64,000 nucleotides of DNA from Acanthococcus lagerstroemiae (GCA_031841125.1 CM063110.1:20393626-20457625), one strand, 5' to 3'. Shown: positions 23,433 through 37,419, counted from the first letter of the stretch. The notes: a model not told the origin generated them from the letters alone. Made by a program: numbers and translations.

Positions 23433-24299
23433 GTAGTTACCACCAGGGCAGCTAGGGCGAAGCCCCTGCTGGCAAGCGCGCCGCTCTGGCTGGCACCTTC
23501 CAAAAAATAAAAGTTTAAAAAAATGTTTTAGTAAAAATAATGAACTTTTACTGTCCCCTTGTGCCCTGATGAGAATATCAAATGCCCTGGCAGACACAAG
23601 CAGTTAGGTACCAACCTGATCTAAACGCCAATGGTCTATTGAACGTACTATGTTTACAGCTTTGAACTCAACTATACCATGTGAATTATTTTTTTCCAGA
23701 TCTTGGGTTACAATAATATGTCCGAGCATTTCTTCAGATGATTATAATTATACTACAGTATGTCACGAATCTGGCTGAATATTCGTATTCGAATTGATTG
23801 AAGATTCCAGGTATTTCAAAATATATAATTCTTCAAATTTTGATATTTTCCATCAAAATTTCTCTCATCACCTTTGATGATGTTTCCAAGACGATAATAA
23901 TATTCCATAAATCGTAGTTTTCAAATACAAATCGATCAAAGCCTCCTGATATTAAATTAAAATCAGTATTTAATTTTATCGTATTTTTCGAATTTTGAAA
24001 TTTCTTTCAATTTTTTTTTATACCTCTTTCAACATTTTTCTACGGAAACGAATGAATTATTGTGTAGATACACGCACTATTTGATGACTCTTGATAACGA
24101 ATTAAGTTCACTTTTCGGTTTTATCGAATTTTTCTAATTGATTTCCAAAACTTTTACGTCTTTCAACATTTTGCCAAAGAGACTCTATGACTGTCCATGA
24201 ATACTTCTCAGGTTTCGTTTACGAGCGGTCTCGTGATCCCTATTCAAATTAAGTTTTATTTCCAATTATTGTCAAATTTTTTGAATTTGCAGATGCCTG
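23433..24299. other. AT-rich degenerate repeat spacer
   Basis: Dominated by words such as TCGAATTTT, TTTCAACATTTT and AATTTTCG. A CAGGGCA-ended, MITE-like GC-rich patch lies at about 23445-23600, but its flanks do not match. No gene seen. Confidence 0.4.
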
Positions 24300-24715
24300 A
24301 TGAATGATCAATGATTTTTGTGCGTTAAATACTCATGCATCGGAACCTTATGCAACGCATATCGTCAACTTGAAATTAGCGTCAACCACGTTCTTCTAGG
24401 ACATACTAAAGCGATTCACCAATACATTTTTGGTAAATGATCTCTTCCAGTGTATGTTTTCACTGTACCGACCAGCGTCTTATGGTTCAACACATGCTCT
24501 CATACTATACCAAACTTGGAGACCTAAATGTTATTGAATTCACCCTCAAAGACCTGCGGAACCTACTCTTCTTCATCGGTCGACACCACTTACATCTAGA
24601 CATGTAATTATACTTAACTTCTATTATCCATAATTTATACTTGTACCTTAGGGATATAGTCATATATTATCATGGCAATAAATAACCATTATTTAAATTA
24701 AAAAAAAAAAAAAAA
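24300..24715 (+). pseudogene. 5'-truncated LINE 3' end with poly-A tail
   Basis: Two overlapping frames together resemble the C-terminal end of a LINE ORF2: NHVLLGHTKAIHQYIF, then after a frameshift CFHCTDQRLMVQHMLSYY and a terminal frame ending at TAA 24603-24605. An AATAAA near 24680 and a run of about 16 A (near 24700) follow, as at the end of a target-primed insertion. The 5' boundary is uncertain. Homology is judged from the pattern only. Confidence 0.6.
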
Positions 24716-27100
24716 CTTTATCATTTTGTAAGGTAAATTCAATTTTCCACGAATCTTATTCAATTTTCGCATGCAAATTATTTAAAAATCTAATTTAAGT
24801 TCATTTTTCGAATTTATCGAATTTTAATTTTTTTAATATTTTTAATAACTCTTAATTATTTTTCCAAGGTTTCCGTAATTTTCCCTGAATTTTACTAAGT
24901 TTTCTTAAGCCAGGCTTTTGAACATTTCTAATGTCAAATTGACTTCAATTTTCACATCTTAATTTTTTTTTCTATTTTGTTTCACGAATTATTACTGATT
25001 TTTCTGTACAGTAGTAACCACAAATTTTCTTGAATCTTGAAAGAATTTTATCAGGAATAAGTGGATGAAAACTTCTGATGATGAAGTCAGTTTAATTCCT
25101 CGAATATTTCGGTGATCTAAAAAAAAAGAAAATTATAATAGAATGATGTCAAGAATCTTAAAATAATCCCCAATTTGGAAAATTCGAAAAAATTTATAAT
25201 TTTGAACGTAACTTGATATTACGAGTCTTTCAACAACTCACCATATATTCAGGAAAACTTATTATCGTAGAAAAATGTTGAAAATGTATGACAAAAATTT
25301 TGAGCACTTAAATTTGAAAAATTCTGCAGTATCGGTAATTGAACATGTTTTGATTTCAGGAATCTTAAGTTCAGAAATTCGGTTCGATTCATGATGTTCT
25401 GACATAACCTCAGAAAAGTGCCAGAAAAATTTAGAGTAAGTAGGTTTTTGAAAAAATCTTCAAACTTGAAAAACTCCACTAAATTGAATATTGTACATAG
25501 ATTAATGTTGTAGATCGTGAAACAACTCTTGAATGAGTAGGTACTAAGTAGAATTTATAAAAATTTGTGGTCCTACAATTTTGAAAAATGAGTCCTAACA
25601 TTTGGAAAATTTGACAGAATTCAACGTTGAACGTAATTTGATATCAGGAGTTTTCAGTTAACGACTTCAAAAGAATTACAGCAAGATTCGTGAAAAATCG
25701 AAATTCATATTATTATCCATTTTAGAAAAATAATTGTTAAAATATAAATACTAAAAAGAAAATCTCAAAATTTGATAGGAAATTTTTATTTCGATATGAG
25801 AAGTTTAAATCAGCTTGTATTCAAAAACTGAGTAAAACTCATGGGGAATTGTGATCACCTTGGAAGTACGATTAGAGAATACACTGATTAAAAATGTTGA
25901 AGAAAATCTCAAAATTTCCAAAAACTTTGACGTAATTGAAAAAGGGAAGTATTAAATAGCACGAAATATAAAGTGTGATTGAACGAAATGGGAAACCACG
26001 AAAAAAAAAGTTTAAATTACGAGTTTTAAAATCGATATCACGAAATGACTTGCATACGGTATATTATGTTGTTTAAACACAAAAATTATACGTCATCGCG
26101 GATAATAAAAACGATCATTAAGAATTTTTTCGTAAGTACTCTAGAAACGCCATAGAGGGGAGCTCTGAGGTAATGCTCGAAAGGACGGATTTCAGGGCTT
26201 CGGTTGAGAGAACAAAAAAGAGTGAGCGTGTAAAAATTACCCTTTATTACAGTACATTAGGAATTTTTAGACCTATTATTTATGCGAATGACCCCATCGA
26301 GATCATCGAGGGGTTTCGAACTCAACGAATTCGTTTTTGATATCGGTTTGGCTCTTAATCTAAATTTGTGGCCCCTGAGGAGGGGGAGAATCGATTCATA
26401 GATTTTTATTGCTCCAAAATTTGATTTTGACATTAATTTGTGCGCAATTGTAAATTTGTGGCAAGTATGATGGATGCCGAGAATTTGAACTTTTTATTTC
26501 GGGCGCAGTAATATCGTGTCTCTTTTTTTCATTGTGTGTAGAAGGTATTAAAATTCCGGGCGTATTTTATTTTATCGTGTAAGTGAATTATACTGCGTTC
26601 TGAAGTTTAATTTTTTCTTCAAACTCTTTCTTTTTCTGTTTCGTACTTGTTACTGCGCTTGTCATTTATATATATCGTGCAAACCGCATATTTCTTTCGT
26701 GAATTCAACATTATCATTGTGGGCCGGTAAATGGGTCCCATTGAAAAAATCGAGTCCAATACGACGTCAGAAGTCGTTGTTAAATCGGTACATAAAAATT
26801 TAGCACAGTTTATGGAATGTTGTAATCACATTTGGTAGAATTCAATTCTTCAAAATCTCACATCTGTGGCATTTGTGTTCAGGTGAATGGGATTAAAAAT
26901 TTCAAAATCGACCAGTCCAATACAAACATAAATTTATGTAATATATTCACGTGGCATTTCGTTTTGTTTTGGTTGTGCTACTTACTTGTAAATATTTGCG
27001 CCTAGTAGTGCTAGGAATGCAGCCTATTAAATAATTGATATTAAAATTGCAGTTTCCAACATTGAAGACGTATTCTTGAAATCAATGATGATCTACTCGT
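24716..27100. other. AT-rich degenerate repeat region without genes
   Basis: Diverged phrases recur, for example AACGTAACTTGATATTACGAG near 25205 and a relative near 25630. Base composition is strongly AT with many homopolymer runs. No gene, RNA or intact mobile element was recognised. Confidence 0.4.
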
Positions 27101-28010
27101 CTAAAATTTAGTGATACTAAGATGTCAGCTATACACGTCATCGGTATACTCGTAGTTTCAACTTCGGATATCAATACCATTCCTCGCAGTGGAAAATAAA
27201 CTGATTCATTCAATTGTCTAGTTTTTTCCGGCAAGTATTTTGCTACAACCAAAATTTGTACTCCATTACGTTTATAGTTTTGGCTGACAACGCTGTTGCC
27301 TACAAACGGTGAGTACGAGCCCCTAGTATTATAGAAATGCAACATATCCAAGTTCATATTAGAATTGCGGTTTTGAATACTGAAGGCGTGTTCTTGAAAC
27401 CAATAATCTGGAATTCCACGGCGCTGAAGCGACAACTTCTGATATCATAACTTGTTTTTGCAGTAATCTCGAAAGTATCAGTATAATCGGCAGGGCCGCC
27501 AAGAGCCAAACCGGGCCCGGAGGAAAAATCTACGAGCCTACACTAAAATTATTTGCTCGTAAAAAGGCAGATTGTCTATTTGATAATTATAATTTCTGTG
27601 ACCCTGCGGGCCTCCTAAAAAAACCGGGCCCGGGGGGAAAAAGCACCCTCCCCCTCTTCTTAGCGGCCCTGATAATCGGTGAATGCAAAATGATTCGTGT
27701 AATCGCCTTTTTCTTTTCTACATGTATATTAACTTTCAGCTAACGAAAATTTACGCCGTATTTCGTTTTGTTTCGACTGCTAGCACATTCATATAAATAG
27801 CATTTCATAATTGTGTAGGTCCGTAATATTTATATAAATGTAATCTATTAAGCATTGGCGATATTATGATTGCAGTTTTCGATACTGGGGTTTATACTGC
27901 ATACGTTCAGTAAAATTTCAACTTTTGATATCAGAAACATTTCTGGCAATGTTCTCAAATGTATCAGTACAATGAATGTAAACGAACTGCTTCATGCTGG
28001 ATTCACGCCA
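26960..28010. repeat. Three-copy degenerate tandem repeat, about 275-295 bp
   Basis: ACTTCGGATATCA (27160), ACTTCTGATATCA (27435) and ACTTTTGATATCA (27920) mark equivalent points in three diverged copies, each preceded by a matching ATTGCAGTTTT(C/G) block. Spacing is 275 bp, then 485 bp. The second falls to 296 bp once the 189 bp added by the MITE at 27491-27671 and its target duplication are removed. Confidence 0.6.
27483..27679. mobile_element. 181-bp hAT MITE with perfect 8-bp TSD
   Basis: The ends are CAGGGCCGCCAAGAG and, at the right, CTTCTTAGCGGCCCTG (one internal mismatch when inverted). ATAATCGG is duplicated exactly at 27483-27490 and 27672-27679. GC-rich GGGCCCGG cores lie inside. 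It interrupts the second copy of the 275-295 bp tandem repeat. Confidence 0.92.
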
Positions 28011-28103
28011 GATTTATAAGCATGCTATTGACAAACATGCTACATACATTTTAAATGAAGCATACTTGTTAATAGCATGCTTATAATTTTGGTGTAAATC
28101 CAG
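27997..28103. mobile_element. Hairpin-like palindromic MITE
   Basis: An approximately 38-bp inverted repeat: CTGGATTCACGCCAGATTTA at the left, matched by the reverse complement of the right side with a few mismatches, including the shared block TTATAAGCATGCTATT. The 107-bp unit could fold into a long stem. No convincing target duplication. Confidence 0.6.
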
Positions 28104-29007
28104 AGTCATTCACTTCTCAGCAAATTTTACAGTCACAAGCAAACAAAATCAGCTGCGAAATACAAAAGTTGAAAATACCAGATGATATCAAACAGAAGTT
28201 ATAATAGTACAATTACGAGGACTGTCACAATAGTTCAGTAGACAATTATAATTCAGAGTTACGAGTAATTAGCGTTCAGATAATTGAATTGTGGGTTCTT
28301 CGCGAGAGGATGATCAACTGCGGTATTAAAGCTGAGGCGGCAATGGATTGTCGCTGTACGCGCTGATTCTTCATTCATCCCGCTGTCAAAAGATAATGAT
28401 GGCATGCATGCGTTGGTAGGTGTTCTATTTCAGTATCGGAAAACAAAACAACAAATATATTCAAAACTGCAGCTGGACAACATGGTAAGTACTAATCAGG
28501 CAAAGAAAAAAATATAATTATTCTGACGCCACTGACAATCATTGCTTAACGCTTCAAATACATGAGCCATTCTACGTCCCAGACCGCAGTAGTAAAGAGA
28601 TCCCTCAGTGACCCGTTATAATACAGAAAAGAAAAAAACTCAAGAATTTGCACTCATTTTGAATCGAGATACAAAGGAAAAAACGGGGCTCAAAAATTTA
28701 TTTGCCTCAGGGCCCGCGAAAACTCTCATTCGGCGCCGATAACTGTCCCAGGAGTCTCTCGAATTTCTTACGGTGAGTTGTTGCCAATTTGTAGTTCAGT
28801 ATGTATTTTCATTCTGAAACCACTTCAAATCTTTTCTCATGTAATACACAGTCACCTTTGATATGCTCCTTCGAACTTTCACTTATGCAACATAATGTAC
28901 ATTTTAAATCGAAAATGCCTTCAATGATGCTCATATGTAACTCCTCTAACACCTGGAAATGATTAAGAATTGGCTCAAACAGTGCTGAAATGTGGCATTT
29001 CTACCAA
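28104..29007. other. Spacer, no gene seen
   Basis: Mixed AT-rich sequence. No domain-bearing frame, tRNA or repeat structure was recognised. Confidence 0.4.
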
Positions 29008-29991
29008 GAGAATATAAGGTACTGAGAGATCTCATGTTTGCCTGATACGCCTGATACTTGCCTCGCTGCATACTGTATGCTGATGGTCAGTCACAAGCTG
29101 CATGCATTGATAATTGAGTATGCTAGTTCCATAGGTAGACTTCTCCAAAAACCTAGTTTTCCAGAAAACGCAAAAAACTGTTTCTCAGCTAATGTTCGGG
29201 CTTAATGGTTGGATATAGGTGCGATGGATCACTTTTTGTGCTCACATTGAAGATATAGGTCGAAAATTTTTTCAAGTACTCCGATTCGTGTTCAAAAGGC
29301 GTTCAAAGATGGAGAAGTCTGGGTTTGACACGATGTTTTGAAATTGCTTATCAATTTTTGTTTATTATTGCTATAAAAGGCTGCAAAAGAGGAGTAACAT
29401 GGAAATTTATTATCAGTTGTTATCACCTTTCAAAATGAGACATTTTTATTATCAATACACAAAAAATGAAAACGCAACATGATTCAGTTTTTGCTATTTA
29501 TAGTTATAAAAAATTGAGCAATAATTGAAAAGAAAAGACTACTAATTGTTTTACAGTAGTACACGATGACAATAATTCATTATCAAAAACACAGTTTTGT
29601 AAACAAAACGCAATAATTGTGTCAGACCCAGACTTCTCCATAGGATAAGTCTACCTATGATTCTAAACCAATTTTCGTTTGCATACTGGAGCGCTTCTGT
29701 TGTTGTTTTTTGAAAATCGATGACGTCACGTTGTAGGCAGTGTTGTACAGTAACCGAAACGATACTTAACTCAATTTCCCTAAATTCGAAGAAGTCTACC
29801 TATGGAACTAGCATACTCAATTGCTGAAGACTGAAGAGTACTCACTTCATAGACTTCATTACTAAAAGGTCACTGGATGACTACCACGCATCTTTGGTGC
29901 AGCTAGTTACCAACTATCAGCATGCAGCATACAGCATGCAGCTACACACTATAAGGAGGGAACATGCGACCTCTCAGTACCTTATATTCTC
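29008..29991. mobile_element. 984-bp element with three concentric inverted repeats
   Basis: Outer pair: GAGAATATAAGGTACTGAGA at 29008 and its inverse ending at 29991, followed on both sides by related GCATGC-rich subterminal sequence. Middle pair: a perfect 32-bp inverted repeat (29112-29143 and 29791-29822) containing TATGCTAGTTCCATAGG. Inner pair: GGAGAAGTCTGGGT at 29311 and its inverse ending at 29639, one mismatch in 21 bp. No coding frame and no clear target duplication. It may be one complex element or two or three nested ones. Confidence 0.65.
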
Positions 29992-30539
29992 CTAACATAA
30001 ATAGCCGATTTTGAAACTATTTCGTCTCATTCAATTTGTTCGTGTTGATTGAGTTCCATAGCGTTCCGACACTGTTGGCGTATGCTATTTAGGTTGTATA
30101 GCTTTTTGCTTTCAGGCGCTTGAACCTTATTTCAGATGAATAATTTGCATTGCAGCGAGTAGAATCTTTCATTTGTTTGCATCTGTTTTCATGTGTGATA
30201 ACCATAGAAGACTTAGAAGTCTTCCTAAATAATGATCAGACGAGACAAGTAGTCCATCAAAACCACATCGCGTTTCAGGTTTGTCCTATCACTATTGAAA
30301 ACTAAGAGCTTGGACTGATCATTTTCCTAAGATTAGCCTGGAAGGATCTAAACGCGAGCTCTATAACGAAAAATAGGTAATCAATTTAAAAAAGATAAAA
30401 CTTATATTAAATTTAAAACATGATAAAAATTTTAAATAATGTAAAATAAATACCGCCACAACGCCAGCGGCGGTGGGTGCTGGTCGCGGCGGCCAGGCAA
30501 TCAGGTTGGGTTGGTTTCTCCGGATCTGGAAAGATAACA
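29992..30539. other. Spacer left of the satellite
   Basis: No gene seen. Includes a GC-rich patch (30455-30500) with GGCGGTGGGTGCTGG followed by GGCGGCCAGG, unlike the surrounding AT-rich sequence. Confidence 0.4.
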
Positions 30540-31060
30540 TTAGGTTTTAGATCGGCGAACTTGTTTTATTTTGTAGGCAATGGAAAGTCGTCTCCAAATT
30601 TGAACAACCGATTCGAACTCAGCGTGAAAAATTGAGTAATACACAGTTTTTAATTCGAAATTTTTGATTTTTGAAAATAAATTTTGATAATTTCTCCATA
30701 CCATACATCATGTCTTTTTTTGGTCGAAAAATTTTTTTTTTCGGTTGAAGAGTCAGTCTTATTCAAAATTGTCTCCGCATTCCAAATTTTCAAACAGTTT
30801 CGGTCTAGCTATCTCCAATTAAGAGATTTTCACGTTTTATCAGTTCGCCCCAGCAAATTGAAGATTTCGAAAATGTCAGTTGGTGCCGTATGTGTTGAAG
30901 GCGTTACGCGATTCTTCAAAATTTCGCATATTGACCACATTTTCCAGTGTATCTCGGCAACGCAGGGTCGTCGAAAATTTGAACACCAAATTCGAACTCA
31001 GCGTGAAAAATCTAGTAATACACTGTCTTGAAACCAAATTTTGATTATTTCTCCATACCA
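30540..31060. repeat. Diverged left-flank satellite monomers
   Basis: Two copies, about 380 bp apart, of a block with TCGAACTCAGCGTGAAAAA and TTTCTCCATACCAT. This block is absent from the core array but present at the right edge (57060-58430). The remaining parts resemble core monomers (GTTCGCCCCAG...AATTGAAGATTTCG). Diverged, longer monomers at array edges are typical of satellite evolution. Confidence 0.75.
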
Positions 31061-34000
31061 TAATGCATCATGTCGAAAAATTTTTTTTTCGGTTGATGAG
31101 TCAGTCTTATTCAAAATTGTTTCCGCATTTCAAATTTTCAAACCGTTTCGCTCTAGCTATCGCCCATCCAAAATTATTCGCATTTTATTAGTTCGCCCCA
31201 GGAAATTGAAGATTGCGAAAACGTCATATGGCGTCTCCACTTTTTCGAATATTCTATTCACGCCTTCAGTATGTAGAATATGCAACCCAACCTACACCAA
31301 TCGACGTTTTCAAAATCGCTAATTTCTCTGGGGGGAACTAATAAAACGCGAAAATCTCCGGACTGGGTATAGCTAGAGGAAAACAGTTTGAAATTTTGAG
31401 AGCGAAATGATCTCCTCCTTCGAAAGTGTCAACCCGTTTCGCTGTAGCGGCCCCCAAGCCAAAGATTTTTGCATTTTAATAGTTCGCCCCAGGAAATTGA
31501 AGGTTTCGAAAACGTCAGTTGGTGTATGAGAAATAGCATATTCGATACTTTGAAGGCGTCGCCGGATTAATTCGAATTTTGGAATATGCTGGTAATGCCT
31601 TCGGTACGGCGAATATGCAACCGAACCTACACCAATCGACGTTTTTTAAATCGCGAAAGCTCCAGACTGGGAATAGCTAGAGGAAAACGGTTTGAAAATT
31701 TGAGAGCGAAATGAACTCCTCTTTCAAAAGTGTCAACCCGTTTCGCTGTAGCGGCCCCCAATCAAAAGATTTTTGCATTTTAATAGTTCGCCCCAGGGAA
31801 TTGAAGATTCCGAAGACGTCAATTGATGTATGTGAAATAGCATATTCGATACTTTGAAGGCGTCGCAGGATTAATTCGAATTTTCGAATATGCTGGTAAT
31901 GCCTTCAGTACGGCGAATATGCAACCCAACCCACACCAATCGACGTTTTCGAAATCGTTAATTTCTCTGGGGGGAACTAATAAAACGCGAAAATCTCCGG
32001 ACTGGGGATAGCTAGAGGAAAACGGTTTGAAAATTTGAGAGCGAAATGAACTCCTCTTTCAAAAGTGTCAGCCCGTATCGATGTAGCGGCCCCCAATCCA
32101 AAGATTTTTGCATTTCATTAGTTCGCCCCAGGAAATTGAAGATTTCGAAAACGTCATTTGTCGTCTCCACTTTTCCGAATATTCTAGTCATGCCTTCAGT
32201 ACGTCGAATATGCAATCCAACCTACACCAATCGACGTTTTCGAAATCGCGAAAGCTCCGGACTGGGTACAGCTAGAGGAAAACGGTCTGAAAATTTGAGA
32301 GCGAAATGATCTCCTCTTTCAAAAGTGTCAACCCGTTTCGCTGTAGCGGCCCCCAATCCAAAGATTTTTGCATTTTATTAGTTCGCCCCAGGAAATTGAA
32401 GATTTCGAAAACGTCACTTGATGTATGTGAAATAGCATATTCGATACTTTTAAGGCGTCGCAGGATTATTTCGAATTTTGGAATATGCTGGTAAGGCCTT
32501 CCGTACGGCGAATATGCAACCCAACCCACACCAATCGACGTTTTCGAAATCGTTAATTTCTCTGGGGGGAACTAATAAGACGCGAAAATCTCCGGACTGG
32601 GAATAGCTAGAGGAAAACGGTTTGAAAATTTGAGAGCGAAATGAACTCCTCTTTCAAAGGTGTCAGCCCGTTTCGCTGTAGCGGCCCCCAATCCAAAGAT
32701 TTTTGCATTTTATTAGTTCGCCCCAGAGAATTTAGCGATTTTGAAAACGTCAATTGGCGTATGAGAAATAGCATATTCAATTCTTCGAAGGCGTCACAAT
32801 TGTCTTTCAAATTTTCTAATATTCTGGTACTGCCTTCAGCACGTCGAATATGCAACTCAACCTACACCAATTGTCGTTTTCGAAATCGCGAATTTCTCTG
32901 GGGGGAACTAATAAAACGCGAAAATCTCCGGACTGAGGATAGCTAGAGGAATACGGCTTGAAATTTTGAGAGCAGATTGATCTCCTCGTTCGAAAGTGTC
33001 AACCCGTTTTGCGGTAGCAGCCTCCAATCTAATAATTTTTGCATTTTATTAGTTCGCCCCAGAGATTTTAGAAAACGGCAAATATTCTGGTAATGCCTTC
33101 AGCACGTCGTATATGCAACTCAACCTACACCAATTGGGTTTTCGCAATCGCGAAAATCTCCGGAGTGGGGATAGCTAGAGGAAAACGGTTTGAAATTTTG
33201 AGAGCAAAATGATCTCCTCTTTCGAAATTGTCAACCCGTTTTGCTGTAGCTGCCTCCCATCTAATAATTTTTGCATTTCATTAGTTCGCCCCTGAGATTT
33301 TAGAAAACGGCAAATATTCTGGTAATGCCTTCAGCACGTCGTATATGCAACTCAACCTACACCAATTGTCGTTTTCGAAATCGCGAATTTCTCTGGGGGG
33401 AACTAATAAAACGCGAAAATCTCCGGACTGAGGATAGCTAGAGGAATACGGCTTGAAATTTTGAGAGCAAGTTGATCTCCTCGTTCGAAAGTGTCAACCC
33501 GTTTTGCTGTAGCTGCCTCCAATCTAATAATTTTTCTATTTCATTAGTTCGCCCCAGAGATTTTAGAAAACGGCAAATATTCTGGTAATGCCTTCAGCAC
33601 GTCGTATATGCAACTCAACCTACACCAATTGTCGTTTTCGAAATCGCGAATTTCTCTGGGGGGAACTAATAAAACGCGAAAATCTCCGGACTGAGGATAG
33701 CTAGAGGAATACGGTTTGAAATTTTGAGAGCAGATTGATCTCCTCGTTCGAAAGTGTCAACCCGTTTTGCTGTAGCTGCCTCCAATCTAATAATTTTGCA
33801 TTTTATTAGTTCGCCCCAGAGATTTTTAGAAAACGGCAATATTCTGGTAATGCCTTCAGCACGTCGTATATGCAACTCAACCTACACCAATTGGGTTTTC
33901 GCAATCGCGAAAATCTCCGGAGTGGGGATAGCTAGAGGAAAACGGTTTGAAATTTTGAGAGCAAAATGATCTCCTCTTTCGAAATTGTCAACCCGTTTCG

Positions 34001-37000
34001 CAGTAGCTGCCACCAATCCAAAGATTTCTGCATTTTATTAGTTCGCCCCAGAGAAATTAGCGATTTTGAAAACGTCAATTGGCGTATGAGAAATAGCATA
34101 TTCAATTCTTCGAAGGCGTCACAATTGTCTTTCAAATTTTCTAATATTCTGGTACTGCCTTCAGCACGTCGAATATGCAACTCAACCTACACCAATTGTC
34201 GTTTTCGAAATCGCGAATTTCTCTGGGGGGAACTAATAAAACGCGAAAATCTCCGGACTGAGGATAGCTAGAGGAATACGGCTTGAAATTTTGAGAGCAG
34301 ATTGATCTCCTCGTTCGAAAGTGTCAACCCGTTTTGCTGTAGCTGCCTCCAATCTAATAATTTTTGCATTTCATTAGTTCGCCCCAGAGATTTTAGAAAA
34401 CGGCAAATATTCTGGTAATGCCTTCAGCACGTCGTATATGCAACTCAACCTACACCAATTGTCGTTTTCGAAATCGCGAATTTCTCTGGGGGGAACTAAT
34501 AAAACGCGAAAATCTCCGGACTGAGGATAGCTAGAGGAATACGGCTTGAAATTTTGAGAGCAGATTGATCTCCTCGTTCGAAAGTGTCAACCCGTTTTGC
34601 TGTAGCTGCCTCCAATCTAATAATTTTTGCATTTTATTAGTTCGCCCCAGAGATTTTAGAAAACGGCAAATATTCTGGTAATGCCTTCAGCACGTCGTAT
34701 ATGCAACTCAACCTACACCAATTGGGTTTTCGCAATCGCGAAAATCTCCGGAGTGGGGATAGCTAGAGGAAAACGGTTTGAAATTTTGAGAGCGAAATGA
34801 TCTCCTCTTTCAAAAGTGTGAACCCGTTTCGCTGTAGCGGCCCCCAATCCAAAGATTTTTGCATTTCATTAGTTTGCCCCAGGAAATTGAAGATTTCGAA
34901 AACGTCAATTGATGTATGTGAAATAGCAGATTCGATACTTTTAAGGCGTCGCAGGATTAATTCGAATTTTGGAATATGCTGGTAATGCCTTCAGTACGGC
35001 GAATATGCAACCCAACCTACACCAATCGACGTTTTCGAAATCGCTAATTTCTCTGGGGGGAACTGGTAAAACGCGAAAATCTCCGGACTGGGGATAGCTA
35101 GAGGAAAACGGTTTGAAAATTTGAGAGCGAAATGATCTCCTCTTTCAAAAGTGTCAGCCCGATTCGCTGTAGCGGCCCCCAATCCAAAGATTTCTGCATT
35201 TTATACGTTCGCCCCAGAGAAATTAGCGATTTTGAAAACGTCAATTGGCGTATGAGAAATAGCATATTCAATTCTTCGAAGGCGTCACAACTGTCTTTCA
35301 AATTTTCTAATATTCCGGTACTGCCTTCAGCACGTCGAATATGCAACTCAACCTACACCAATTGTCGTTTTCGAAATCGCGAATTTCTCTGGGGGGAACT
35401 AATAAAACGCGAAAATCTCCGGACTGGGGATAGCTAGAGGAATACGGCTTGACATTTTGAGAGCAGATTGATCTCCTCGTTCGAAAGTGTCAACCCGTTT
35501 TGCGGTAGCTGCCTCCAATCTAATAATTTTTGCATTTTATGAGTTCGCCCCAGAGATTTTAGAAAACGGCAAATATTCTAGTAAAGCCTTCAGCACGTCG
35601 TATATGCAACTCAACCTACACCAGTTGGGTTTTCGCAATCGCGAAAATCTCCAGAGTGGGGATAGCTAGAGGAAAACGGTTTGAAATTTTGAGAGTACAA
35701 TGATCTCCTCTTTCGAAATTGTCAACCCGTTTTGCTGTAGCTGCCTCCAATCTAATAATTTTTGCATTTCATTAGTTCACCCCAGAGATTTTAGAAAACG
35801 GCAAATATTCTGGTAATGCCTTCAGCACGTCGTATATGCAACTCAACCTACACCAATTGTCGTTTTCGAAATCGCGAATTTCTCTGGGGGGAACTAATAA
35901 AACGCGAAAATCTCCGGACTGAGGATAGCTAGAGGAATACGGTTTGAAATTTTGAGAGCAGATTGATCTCCTCGTTCGAAAGTGTCAACCCGTTTTGCTG
36001 TAGCTGCCTCCAATCTAATAATTTTTGCATTTTATTAGTTCGCCCCAGAGATTTTAGAAAACGGCAAATATTCTGGTAATGCCTTCAGCACGTCGTATAT
36101 GCAACTCAACCTACACCAATTGGGTTTTCGCAATCGCGAAAATCTCCGGAGTGGGGATAGCTAGAGGAAAACGGTTTGAAATTTTGAGAGCAAAATGATC
36201 TCCTCTTTCGAAATTGTCAACCCGTTTCGCAGTAGCTGCCACCAATCCAAAGATTTCTGCATTTTATTAGTTCGCCCCAGAGAAATTAGCGATTTTGAAA
36301 ACGTCAATTGGCGTATGAGAAATAGCATATTCAATTCTTCGAAGGCGTCACAATTGTCTTTCAATTTTCTAATATTCTGTACTGCCTTCAGCACGTCGAA
36401 TATGCTACTCAACCTACACCAATTGTCGTTTTCGAAATCGCGAATTTCTCTGGGGGGAACTAATAAAACGCGAAAATCTCCGGACCGAGGATAGCTAGAG
36501 GAATACGGCTTGAAATTTTGAGAGCAGATTGATCTCCTCGTTCGAAAGTGTCAACCCGTTTTGCGGTAGCAGCCTCCAATCTAATAATTTTTGCATTTCA
36601 TTAGTTCGCCCCAGAGATTTTAGAAGACGGCAAATATTCGGGTAATGCCTTCAGCACGTCGTATATGCAACTCAACCTACACCAATTGGGTTTTCGCAAT
36701 CGCGAAAATCTCCGGAGTGGGGATAGCTAGAGGAAAACGGTTTGAAATTTTGAGAGCACAATGATCTCCTCTTTCGAAATTGTCAACCCGTTTTGCTGTA
36801 GCTGCCTCCAATCTAATAATTTTTGCATTTCATTAGTTCACCCCAGAGATTTTAGAAAACGGCATATATTCTGGTAATGCCCTCAGCACGTCGTATATGC
36901 AACTCAACCTACACCAATTGTCGTTTTCGAAGTCGCGAATTTCTCTGGGGGGAACTAATAAAACGCGAAAATCTCCGGACTGAGGATAGCTAGAGGAATA

Positions 37001-37419
37001 CGGCTTGAAATTTTTAGAGCAAAATGATCTCCTCTTTCGAAATTGTCAACCCGTTTCGCAGTAGCTGCCACCAATCCAAAGATTTCTGCATTTTATTAGT
37101 TCGCCCCAGAGAAATTAGCGATTTTGAAAACGTCAATTGGCGTATGAGAAATAGCATATTCAATTCTTCGAAGGCGTCACAATTGTCTTTCAAATTTTCT
37201 AATATTCTGGTACTGCCTTCAGCACGTCGAATATGCAACTCAACCTACACCAATTGTCGTTTTCGAAATCGCGAATTTCTCTGGGGGGAACTAATAAAAC
37301 GCGAAAATCTCCGGACTGAGGATAGCTAGAGGAATACGGCTTGAAATTTTGAGAGCAGATTGATCTCCTCGTTCGAAAGTGTCAACCCGTTTTGCTGTAG
37401 CTGCCTCCAATCTAATAAT

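Noticed and set aside
23445..23600. CAGGGCA-ended hAT-like MITE
   Set aside because: Inverted similarity is limited to about seven bases and no flanking duplication was found with either candidate right end.
27082..27435. 117-codon minus-strand frame
   Set aside because: Lies across two units of the degenerate 280-bp tandem repeat and has no recognisable domain.
33932..34271. Recurrent 82-codon (minus) and 101-codon (plus) open frames throughout 31-57 kb
   Set aside because: They are open only because the satellite monomer is repeated; both strands are open over the same bases, variants carry frameshifts, and there is no domain or gene structure.
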